Positions 1 to 10,100 of a DNA stretch of 64,000 bases are shown piece by piece. Numbering within the stretch: position 1 is the first letter of the stretch; the number at the start of each line of letters is the position of its first letter. The notes below the pieces were generated by a model that worked only from the letters and a program-made list of their open reading frames with translations, was not told the DNA's origin and made no database searches. The position numbers and the translations under genes were made by a program. Origin of the DNA: Eukaryota sp. TZLM1-RC (taxonomy: Eukaryota; Metamonada: BaSk clade); contig JAUPSS010000016.1 of assembly GCA_040285825.1 (NCBI GenBank), forward strand, positions 1 to 64,000. The letters run 5' to 3'.

Positions 1-324
1 TATATTTACGATGATTCATTTTGCTAATTTAATGCTTTATTAATCACTCAATTAATTCAAATATATACAAAATCATTTGAAAATGTAATCATGAGTTTGT
101 ACTGATCAAGTAACACATAGCCAACATTACTCACACACAATTTCACACAAAGTTTGATCACAAGTTGATCACATCTAGTACATAAGGACTACATACAACT
201 CACCTAATCATACCAATGACCATTCAACCAATCATACCAATGACTACTCAAATGATCATAGCACGAACTTTAACACCACAATTGTTATATTAATTGTCCC
301 AAAGTGAAACTGTAAAATTTTTTT
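1..324. other. AT-rich sequence without a gene
   Basis: No coding sequence is supported. The only structure seen is a 15-bp direct repeat (aatcataccaatgac) at 206-220 and 230-244. The segment leads into the 450-bp tandem array. Confidence 0.6.
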
Positions 325-2123
325 GGAATTTATTTTATTGTTTCTGTCAAATAACAAAAGTAAAATTATTTTCTTCATCAATGTAAGAGTTCACGCAACA
401 ATGTTTTTCTACACCAAAAATGTGATCAAGAACACATGCTGTATCTATAAACTTGAAAACTTCTTGTAAAATGCGCCATTGATTTCGATTTTTTCAAAGG
501 CAAGATAACCATGAATTAATTGTCGCAAATGTTGTAAAAAGATTAACAACAAAGGAATTCAAATCAAATGAATGACATGAACATTGGTTTTATTGATGTA
601 TAAAGGTCTCACATTTTGAAAAAGATACTGACCTAATCAAAAGAATGATAATCGTGCAGAAAATAGCGTTACCGTTGCCATATACAAACGATCACCTTTT
701 GATTCAAGTCAAACAAACGATATCTGTTTCTAGAATACATTCAAAATGAAAGAGAAATTGTAAAAAAATTTTGGAATTTATTTTGTTGTTGCTATCAAAT
801 AACAAAAGTAAAATAATTTTTCTTTATCAATGTAAAACTTCATGCAACAATGTTTTTCTACACCAAAAATGTGATCAAGAACACATGCTGTATTTATAAA
901 CTTGAAAACTTCTCTTGTAAAATGCGCCATTCGTTTCCATTTTTTCAAAGGCAAGATAACCATGTATAAATTATCGCAAATGTTGTAAAAAGATTATCAA
1001 CAAAGGAATTCAAATCAAATGAATGACATGAACATTGGTTTTATTGATGTATAAAGGTCTCACATTTTGAAAAAGATACTGACCTAATCAAAAGTATGAT
1101 AATCGTGCAGAAAATAGCGTTACCGTTGCCATATACAAACGATCACCTTTTGATTCAAGTCAAACAAACGATATCTGTTTCTAGAATGCATTCAAAATGA
1201 AAGTGAAATTGTAAATTTATTTGGAATTTATTTTGTTGTTGCTATCAAATAACAAAAGTAAAATTTTTTTTCTTTATCAATGTAAAAGTTCATGCAACAA
1301 TGTTTTTCTACACCAAAAATGTGATCAAGAACACATGCTGTATTTATAAACTTGAAAACTTCTCTTGTAAAATGGGCCATTCGTTTCCATTTTTTCAAAG
1401 GCAAGATAATCATGTATAAATTATCGCAAATGTTGTAAAAAGATTATCAACAAAGGAATTCAAATCAAATGAATGACATGAACATTGGTTTTATTGATGT
1501 ATAAAGGTCTCACATTTTGAAAAAGATACTGACCTAATCAAAAGAATGATAATCGTGCAGAAAATAGCGTTACCGTTGCCATATACAAACGATCACCTTT
1601 TGATTCAAGTCAAACAAACGATATCTGTTTCTAGAATGCATTCAAAATGAAAGTGAAATTGTAAATTTATTTGGAATTTATTTTGTTGTTGCTATCAAAT
1701 AACAAAAGTAAAATTTTTTTTCTTTATCAATGTAAAAGTTCATGCAACAATGTTTTTCTACACCAAAAATGTGATCAAGAACACATGCTGTATTTATAAA
1801 CTTGAAAACTTCTCTTGTAAAATGGGCCATTCGTTTCCATTTTTTCAAAGGCAAGATAATCATGTATAAATTATCGCAAATGTTGTAAAAAGATTATCAA
1901 CAAAGGAATTCAAATCAAATGAATGACATGAACATTGGTTTTAATGATGTATAAAGCTCATAAATTTTGAAAAGATACTGACCTAATCAAAAGAATGATA
2001 ATCGTGCAGAAAATAGCGTTACCGTTGCCATATACAAACGATCACCTTTTGATTCAAATCAAACAAACGATATCTGTTTCTAGAATACATTCAAAATGAA
2101 ATTGAAACTGTAAATTTTTTTTT
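325..2123. repeat. Four tandem ~450-bp repeats
   Basis: The landmark ggaattt recurs at 325, 773, 1223, 1673 and 2124, giving spacings of 448, 450, 450 and 451 bp. Copies two to four are almost identical; copy one and the end of copy four are more diverged. Copies two to four each hold an open 61-codon minus-strand frame (778-963, 1228-1413, 1678-1863) that I do not recognise. Copy one has a 2-nt deletion that breaks the frame, so coding is doubtful. The array stops exactly where the RNase H-like frame begins, so the unit may be part of a mobile element or a satellite. Confidence 0.9.
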
Positions 2124-2574
2124 GGAATTTGCTGGAAAGAAAGTTAATGACAATTCCTTGAATCGAACTGTTGCTGGATGTTCTTGTCAACTTTATTGTG
2201 ATGGGAAACTTATTGGTAATCATTATGGTCCGTCCAATAATAATTCGGCTGAACTATCAGCTGTTATTTTGGCACTTGCTGCATTGTTGAATATGGATGT
2301 TGAATTTAGTTCAGTTGATTTATATATTGATAGCCAAAATGTTTTAAAATGGTTAAATAATGATTTTAAAGCAACAATAATCATTATTAAGGAAAAAGGG
2401 GCATTGATCAAATTACTGTTATCAAATATCAATTCGGTTATTAAGTTCCATTGGGTGAAATCACACAATAATTTAAAAGAAAACGATTTAGCGGATAGAT
2501 GGGCTGAAAAAGGTATCAACAAAGCTAGTGATAAGTTTTATTCACTTTTAGAAAGCGTTGAAAAGAGGAGCTAA
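2122..2574 (+). pseudogene. RNase H-like domain fragment of a retroelement
   Basis: This 150-codon frame has no ATG start; its first codons come from the end of the tandem repeat. It reads as a type I RNase H domain: a candidate first Asp in VNDNS (residue 10), Glu44 in NNNSAEL, Asp70 in YIDSQN, a His in VKSH (115) and a final Asp in ADRWA (125). The order and spacing match the D-E-D-D active site of the family. With no reverse transcriptase next to it, it is most simply a captured or truncated piece of a retroelement. A domesticated RNase H is possible but nothing supports that. Confidence 0.65.
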
Positions 2575-2595
2575 GTTTGCTATGCCGGGGACCAC

Positions 2596-3423
2596 GTGTC
2601 AATGCTGCAGAAAATGAACAAAATTGATCAGGAGTTCCACATGTTTCCCCAGTTGATTGATTATCTCGATGATTTGGTTGACAATTATGGCGAAAAATAT
2701 CTGGTTTGTCATACAACTTATGATTTCAACCTTGGACAGAGGGCTTCATCTCGAGTTGAATCAATTCACAGTGTTCTAAAAAGATATCTTAAAGTATCCA
2801 CTGGTGATTTGGCAGATATTGCGGAGAAGACGGTTGTTGTGTGGTCGAATATAGTGGCTGAACACAAACTTCAAGAGAGTAGAGAGGCTGATATTAACTT
2901 GATCTATCCAGAATACGTAAATTCTTTCATTCAACCTATCTTGAAAAAACTTCCCAATTTCATCTGCATCCTGGTTGCGGACGAAGTGATAAGATCACAA
3001 TCACAATGCGACTCTCTTCCCAATGATCGGCTTTCATCCAACTTTGGTCTTCCGTCATCATCTCAGCTTCTTCAACTGTAAGAAAGCGGAAACCAACTCT
3101 CAGTCGATTTATTCCATCTTCACTGGCATTTGGAGCATTCCCATGTTCCTATTCAAGTTCCCTCACAGCCACAAGTTCCTGTTCCAACTGATACCACGCC
3201 GTTGGAGCTTCTTTCTTCCGCTTCGCTATCCGAAGAACAGCGTCAATTTGTGACGTCTTCTTTAAACCAATTGGTGACATCCGTACAGAACAAACCTTTT
3301 GCTCCTTCTGTAAAAAAGACAAGGGGACGACCTTTAGGTTCTAGAGGTACCCGTAGAAATCCTTCTGCATTTGAAGTGCCTCCTGTGAAACGTCCACGAG
3401 GTAGACCACGTAAAAACTGCTAA
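2596..3423 (+). pseudogene. MULE transposase C-terminal remnant with AT-hooks
   Basis: Two frames together resemble the C-terminal part of a Mutator-like transposase. The first (2596-3081) has the typical stretch 'GQRASSRVESIHSVLKRYL', matching the conserved R-x-E-S-x-h-x-x-L-K segment after the catalytic core. The second (3130-3423, other frame) ends with two AT-hook cores, TRGRPLGS and RPRGRPRK, a common tail in these transposases. No DDE catalytic region or SWIM finger is present and the frame changes near 3080, so it is a truncated, dead copy. It is not a copy of the MULE remnant at 41-42.6 kb. Confidence 0.55.
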
Positions 3424-3511
3424 GTTATAACTGTTCCATTGCTTGTTTTAGAGAGTGTTTGTTTCCGCCAATAAAGTTGTATTGATTACAGGTTTTCTAT
3501 AAAAAATGCCT

Positions 3512-3566
3512 TTTATGGTAAATCAGTTAATTTATGGTACATCAGTTAATTTATGGTACATTTACC
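3512..3566. repeat. Short direct repeats, 19-bp unit
   Basis: The unit tttatggta(a/c)atcagttaa occurs at 3512 and 3531, with a partial third copy from 3550. It lies between the MULE remnant and the first LINE fragment. Confidence 0.75.
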
Positions 3567-3582
3567 AAAAAAATTATAATTT

Positions 3583-4247
3583 ATGGTGCAATCAATGGTA
3601 CAGTTAGTCAGGGTCATAATTATTTCTGATGATTGTTTTAATACTTTGTTAAAATTGAGACTTTTAGTTGCACATGAATTTTCATTGTGTCCAGGTTGTG
3701 GTTATACTAACTTGGGTATGGACCACTCTTTTCAATGCCGGAAAGTCTCTAAGATGATTACTACGAGACATAATGAAGTTAAAGATTTTCTAGCTTCACT
3801 GATGAATTATTCGGTTGAAAAATGCTTTAAAGTTGGATTAAAAGAATTTATTGTGGATCTTTTCGATGAAGATAATCGTATTGCTTTTGATATAACAGTA
3901 GTTGGTGGCTATGGTAATAGCTGGAATGATGCATATTCCATTGCATTTGTCGGGAAAATTAGGAAGTATGATGTGTTAATCAAGAAAAATTTAATTAATT
4001 CAATTATCCCACTTGTATTTAATGTACATGGTGGTTTTTATTCGAAGACAATTCCATCATTTAATCAATTTGGTTGGTCAGATTTGTGTCCAGAAGTAGC
4101 TACTATGATTGCTAAGGGTAGTTTTAGATGTCATTCTGCATTTAATTTTATTCTTAGTAAAATTAGTGAGGCTCGTAGGTTTTGGTAGTTGTACTTGTTT
4201 GTTTTTCTAGTTTTTTAATTTTTAACTATTATTTCTATAAAAGCCGC
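3583..4247 (+). mobile_element. LINE 3' end: zinc knuckle plus nuclease-like C-terminus, copy 1
   Basis: The frame 3583-4188 (201 codons, no clear start) corresponds to the C-terminus of a non-LTR retrotransposon. It has a CxxC...H...C knuckle (CPGCGYTNLGMDHSFQC), then an RHNEVKDFL helix and a beta-strand motif AFDITVVGGYG followed by K..KY, resembling the PD-(D/E)XK-type endonuclease at the end of several LINE clades. It ends in EARRFW and a 3' tail containing taaaagccgctt. A second copy follows directly. The reverse transcriptase part is missing, as expected for 5' truncation on insertion. Confidence 0.6.
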
Positions 4248-4913
4248 TTGGGATGAAAATATTGTAATTTCTCAATCTGTCGTAACCAAAGCTTTTTACA
4301 AATCTGAAGTCAATTCTATTCAGTTTAACATGAATGAAATGGAAAAGCTACAACTAGAAGCCAACTGTTCTGAATTTTCAGGTAGTTTTTTGAATGTTTT
4401 TCCTTCTAATTCAAATTTTACTTTTTCAAATTTGATTGTGTGCTACATTTTTTAAGTTTAAGATTGCCTTCAGTTAAAGTTCACCATCAGTGCCCTTTAA
4501 AAAAAATTCTATCTTGATTTATTTGATCCCAAATCAAAGATTGCTCTCGATATTACCATAGTGGGAGGTTTTGGAAATCAGTGGCAAGATGCTTACTCCC
4601 AAGCATTTGCTACAAAACTGAGGAAGTACAGTATTCTCAAAGAATACAATTTAATTTCAGAAATAGTTCCTTTGGTTTTCAATGTCCATGGGGGATGGTA
4701 CAAAAAAACCAAATAAACTTTTAAACGTTTTGGTTGGATTGAGCTTTGTAGTGAATTGAGCTGCATCATCCAAAAGAACTGTTTTAGATGCAATCAAGCA
4801 TTTAATTCTATTCTTAAGAGAAATGGAGATGCTCGTAGGTTTTGGTAGGTTTTGTTTTAGTGTTTTCAGTTATGTTTCCTTTATTTCTATTGAATTTCAA
4901 TAAAAGCCGCTTC
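4248..4913 (+). mobile_element. LINE 3' end, copy 2, degenerate
   Basis: Reading from 4507 gives a paralogue of copy 1: LDITIVGGFGNQWQDAY, then LVFNVHGGW, and a C-terminal ARRFW stop at 4846-4848. An in-frame TAA at 4714-4716 interrupts it at a position where copy 1 has other residues, so the copy is dead. An open stretch at about 4247-4455 may be its upstream part but I cannot align it. The tail ends with the same taaaagccgctt as copy 1 and abuts the rRNA fragment. Confidence 0.6.
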
Positions 4914-4914
4914 G

Positions 4915-5110
4915 GTGAGTCTTTCGCCCCTATACCCAAATTTGACGAGTGATTTGCACGTCAACATCGCTACGGACTTCCACCAGAGTTTCCCCTGGCT
5001 TCATCCTATTCAGGCATAGTTCAGCGGCTTTCGGGTCGTATCTATTCTGCTCATACTCAGATCCCTTTGCAAGGACTGGTTGAGGGTGCAGTCGAAACTT
5101 CCCCTCATAA
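4915..5110 (-). rRNA. Fragment of cytosolic LSU (28S-type) rRNA, domain II
   Basis: The minus strand carries hallmark eukaryotic LSU rRNA blocks in order: CCCGAAAG, GAACTATGCCTGAATAGG, GAAGCCAGGGGAAACTCTGG, CGTAGCGAT, GACGTGCAAATC and GGGTATAGGGGCGAAAGACT. These belong to the conserved domain II region. Only about 150-200 nt are present, so it is a displaced fragment, not a gene. The outer limit near 5110 is uncertain because the sequence there is variable. It joins the 3' tail of a LINE copy that runs on the opposite strand. Confidence 0.85.
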
Positions 5111-6832
5111 AATTACTTTCATTTCGTGATTCTTGGAGGCAGAAAGGTAGATATCACGACATCTTTTCAAAACATCATTGTTGAACGTATGGAGATACAC
5201 CGACATCAAGCACACTCGTCGACTCAATTGAAGATCACTTAAAAATGAGATTATGGAATAATTCTTAGATTACAAGTATCAATTAGTAGAGTATCAATCC
5301 ACACCATTAATGGACCTAGTTGCTAGAATAGAAAACTTAAAAAACAAAAATAATAAATAAAATAATAGAAAAACAAAGAATTCAAAAACAAAGAATTCAA
5401 AAACAAAGAATTCAAAAAAGGGCGACTTTACAAATCACTTGGCTTTGATTTAGAAACCTACATAGATCCAAAAGCATGTAGACTATACAGATACACGTAA
5501 TCAAATCTTTCTTGACAGTAATCAACTTCAAACAGTCAAAAACTAAATGATTGGTGATTACTCCGTCGTTTTTGTATTTATGATAAACCCTAAATAAAGA
5601 GAATTACTCCCAATATTTGGTAGAGACCCGATAAAACTTCTGCAAATATGTGAAATTAACATAAACTAAAGCAATTAAATTTTGGGAAAAATCGAAAATT
5701 CTGAAAACCATAGATAAACTTATTTACCAAAGACCTCATTCAGATTAAAATAAATATACAAAACAAAGACGACAGAAATACTATCTGAATAGGCAAATCT
5801 TAGGCAACAAAACTATTTTAAAACAAAAAGTTGAACATCTAGAATGGTAATGATCATTTTTCCAAATTAAAGTAGATATTTGTGGTAGTCTTAACAATAA
5901 TACTTTCACTTTCTACTTTCATTATATGTAATCATGACCAATTACAAAATAATTAACAAATCTCAGTTAAATAATACTAAAAAATAAAATAAAATAAAAT
6001 TCAGTACTGGAAAAGCACTTGGGACTAAATGATTTCATAGTGGTACTCAAGTGATACTTATAAACAATATGATTCGAATTAACAGTAAATCAAAATGCGA
6101 GTCAAAATACCAATAAAGCAAGTGAATATAGAAAGTGAGTGCGAGAGGAGTGCGAAAGGAGTGCGAGAGGTGGGAAGCTATTAGAAAAACAAGTCAAAGT
6201 GTTAGGAATGCGACTCAGGTGGTGAAACATTGAATCGATCAACTAGAAGGAAATCTAGGTGGAAACAAGTGAGATTAGTAGTCAGTGCAGAGAAGTGAGA
6301 GAGCAAGGTCATCAAGAGAGAAGGAAAGAAAAACAATGTATCGAGTAATGTGAAGCATGTAACGTAGAGTAAAGGATTGTATGAATGATGAAGGGTGGTT
6401 TGAGCACTGTAGCAGTCAAAGTTAAAACAGTACATGATGATATATGTCTACATTGATGTTGCCAACAGTGAAACCAGTAGTTTTTGAATTCCTAAGTTAA
6501 CTCTTTGATCATCAATGATGATTTAACAGAACGAAACGTAGAGATTCAGTATCTGATGGTCATGTCGAAACTGCTGGAGATGACAGAAGACAGTAGTGGT
6601 TGAAAACCAAACGTGCCAGTGTCAAATGATAAGTAGTTTTAAGAAAAATGTGCCATCAGGTCTTGAAGAGGTGTTTGCTAAAGCCAAGGAAGAAAAAGAG
6701 AACCATGGGTAAAGAGAATGGATATATGGAGAACTTATTTGAGAACACATCCGATTTCAATCAAGGGTTTTCACTGTTAGATTCGTGACAATAACAGCAG
6801 ACACAATCTGACAATAACAATCTGATCTGACA
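5111..6832. other. AT-rich intergenic region without supported genes
   Basis: No convincing coding frame on either strand. Small features only: three tandem copies of aacaaagaattcaaa near 5373-5412 and a gtgcgagagga-type repeat near 6135-6170. Earlier parts of the Fanzor-like reading frame were looked for upstream of 6833 and not found. Confidence 0.6.
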
Positions 6833-7120
6833 AAGTGTCCTTCTTGCTTTGAAAAAGTGTTTGAAACAACTATCAAAACAAGAAATCCAATTCCTAGAAG
6901 TGCTGAAAAAACAGCGTTCAAATCTCATCATGGGATTTTGGAATGTAGAAGTTCTCAGTGTATTAATGATGCAAAAGCACGATGTAAAAAGTCAGAAAGT
7001 AGAGAAGCAGTCAAGGCAAAGTATTGGAATAGGAACAAGATGGCTTGTTTGAATATGTTGAATGTATTTGATCACTGGTTATCCGGTGAAGAAGGTAGGC
7101 CTGTATATCTTAGAACTTAG
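6833..7120 (+). pseudogene. C-terminal fragment of a Fanzor/TnpB-like protein
   Basis: The frame begins at KCPSCFEKV, runs 95 codons and ends in a TAG. It contains a four-Cys zinc ribbon (KCPSC ... LECRSSQC) followed by WNRNKMACLNML and GRPVYL. This is the usual end of TnpB/Fanzor proteins: zinc ribbon, then the RuvC-III motif normally written RDxxAxxN. The same architecture recurs in the fuller copy at 49-51 kb (KCPVCFEKV ... FNRNKLACLNMF ... RPQYL). The expected third catalytic Asp is Asn here (codon 7034-7036, AAC). Everything upstream of the zinc ribbon is missing, so this is a remnant. It ends 78 bp before the likely start of the giant gene. Confidence 0.65.
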
Positions 7121-7131
7121 TTTATTTTTAC

Positions 7132-7151
7132 TGACTAGTAAAATCTAGTCA
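7132..7151. other. Perfect 7-bp hairpin after the Fanzor-like stop codon
   Basis: TGACTAG, a six-base loop TAAAAT, then CTAGTCA. It lies 12 nt after the Fanzor-like stop and before the giant gene. It could be a chance hairpin, an element end or part of a guide-RNA scaffold; the sequence does not decide. Confidence 0.5.
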
Positions 7152-7198
7152 TAGTTGGCATGTGCCACTTCTCTAATTCTGACATCCCAATAAGGGCA

Positions 7199-10100
7199 AT
7201 GATGATCCATCTAACACTGCTACTATCCTTTTGCTTGACCACTTACTCTACGGTTTTAACTTGGAGTCCCTCTTCACATATAGATGAGAGTTCGTTTCAC
7301 CATACCGATAATTGGAAAGCTGATGATGGTGTATCTATCGTAAACGTTGACAATCCTTTATACAGCTTTGTTATCAACACTGCACATGCATCCGTTGAGA
7401 TTAATCAAGCTCTCATTCACTCCTTGAAATCTGTCCATATTAGAAGAGGATCCTTAACTATAAGTGCCTCAACATCAATAGAATCATTTGTCTGGGAGAC
7501 GGGTACTGTGGTAATCAATACACCAATGTTTCACATCCACTCAAGTCTTACTTTAAGTAATGCAGGAATCAAGACACTCAAAGGTAATCTACTCTTGTTT
7601 GGTTCACTTTCAGTAACACATAATTGCCGACTTGAACTTGAGGATTCCAACTTTATTGTACGTCACCATCATGGTTATGATAATATAATGGAAATAAATG
7701 AAGATATAGAGTTTGTGATTGAGAATATGTCTGAAATTTCAAAGCTTGAGATATTTGTACCATTATTACTAAAGTTCAATAGCAAACTGGTATTGGAAGT
7801 TGATTCACAATTTGTAAAAGATGTAACCTTGGAATCTGGTGCTGAAATCTATTTAAAATCATCATCTGAAATTAATGGAAAATTAACTTTGGAGGGTATT
7901 GAATCAAAGGTAATAATTGAAGGGGATTTTCTATTTATAAGACCTTTCGAATACTATTCTGCTATTGATAATGATATAATTGTTGCTTTTAATTTTCAAA
8001 ATCCTCCAGAAAATAATTTCTTTTCTGATGAATTTGGTAACTATTATGGTGAATTGACAGATTTTGGTGCTCAGTATGATGGTAACTCTTTAATACTTGA
8101 ATCTGCGCCTGGTGATTTTGTCACTAATTACAGACCCATTCCCAAGTATCAATGGTCAATTTATCTTGAATTTCAAGTTGAAGAAAGTCTTTTTGATGGT
8201 GAGGAAAGATTATTTGGCTATGAAAATGGACATTGTACTATTGAATTTGGAATTTCTAGAGCGAGTTATGGTGAATCTTTCGCTGATTCCATCACTTCTT
8301 CTTTATATGGAACTAAGACTACTTATCCATACTCTGCAACACATGCTCCTTTTATTACTGGTTGGATAACTGTTGTCTGGGCAATTTCCACTGATCAAAC
8401 AAATACTTATTGGAATTTTGGTACCATTTTTTATCATAAAACTGAACCATTAGTCAATCATCCATCTTGTAAACGTTTTCGACCCCTTTCTCTTGGTTAT
8501 TATGTTTCTGAATTTGGTGCCAATAAGTTTATTGGAAAAATCAGAGAGTTTCGAGTTTATTCCAGATATTTACACAATAATGCCGTTCAGCCTCGTAAGT
8601 CTACCATAACTAAGCCGGAAATATCTAGTCAAGGGTCTATTATTGTCAATACGGGAAGTACTTTTGTTATTAGTGAGGTTGAGGTCACTTATGATGGAGA
8701 CGACTTGGAAGAAGTCATTGATCACTACACTTGTGAAGAAGGGGGCAGAATTATCCTAACTGGGAACATTGTAGTAGATGTACCTACTGCTAAATCAATT
8801 GATTTAACTTGTAAAATCACCCTTCAAGGTAGTTTAACTATAGTTAGTGGTACAGTGTCCTTTGTTTATGAGTCTCAATTCGATGGTACTTTGATTGTTC
8901 AAAAGGGAGGTGCAATTGAATTTGAACCTGGAACTTATATCTTTGGATCAGATTCAGTCTTAAATCAACATCCATCATCATTAATTACCGATAGTGCTGT
9001 AACTCTCTTTATTGGAGGCACCTTAAATATTTCACCATCTATTACTTATAGTGGCAGCATTTATGTCCTCAATTCTAATTCAAAAGTTAAGACTGAAAAG
9101 TTTATTATTGATACTGAATTGGAAGTGACCCTTACAAATATTGAGTTTCTTAGGCAAAGTGATTTAAAGGTTCAGTCTGGAATAGTAGTTTTTCATTATG
9201 ATGACGAATCTACTGATATCAACCTCAGTAAAGTCAGTCTTATTGAAGGCTCTTTAACGTTTGAAAATGGGAATCTTCTTGCTGAAGAAGGATTGATTAA
9301 TGCTGTAGAATCGGCGACAATGAAGTTTTTCAATACTGAACTGCGTTTCGAAACATTTACTTCTGATAATGGAATTGTTGAGTTTGACTACAGTGATGAT
9401 TTAACTACCTCGACAGTATTCATCCTTACAAGTACCGAAATTGAGTTCAAACAGTTCAATTCTAAGTATACATTCACAACGATTGACTTTATTAAGTCGA
9501 CAAGGAAAGGTAATGGTGATCTCTCTGTTGAAAACTTAAAAATTTCCGACACAGATTTTCAAGATGATTCTCGCACATCATGTACGGTTTCTTGTAAAAT
9601 TTTCAATGGTGATGCTGGGAAAATCAAAGTTAAGGATGGTCATGTGCTTGATTTTGATGGTGATGGAAGTATTGGAGATGTTATAGAGCAATTGCTCGAA
9701 ATTGATGTTAAATCTGGTTCTTTTATTTTAAACAAAGATACTTCTTTTACAACTGATTCAAATGTGCGAATTGTTGAATCTTCTGATCATAATTTTCAAA
9801 TATTGGGTACTTTTGACATTAACCAAAAAGGTACTTTGCACATTGATAACGCATTCACTCTTGAAGGAGCTGTCAATGTTAATAGTCAAGGTTCATTACA
9901 ATTAGATTCAAGTACTGATGTTGAGGGTAAGTTGAATATATTTGAAAATGGTCATGCTGAATTTAAAGGTGACATATTTACCTTTAAAAAGGATTCAACC
10001 CTTTCAGTTCACCCAGGGACCTTAACTTTAGAAGATCCTATATCATTAGTTATTGAAGGTACTTATGAAGGTGATTATATTGAACATTCAGATGGCCAAT

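Noticed and set aside
778-1863. Three 61-codon minus-strand frames as real genes
   Set aside because: They are the same frame in tandem repeat copies, one copy is frameshifted, and no family is recognised; repetition alone explains their conservation.
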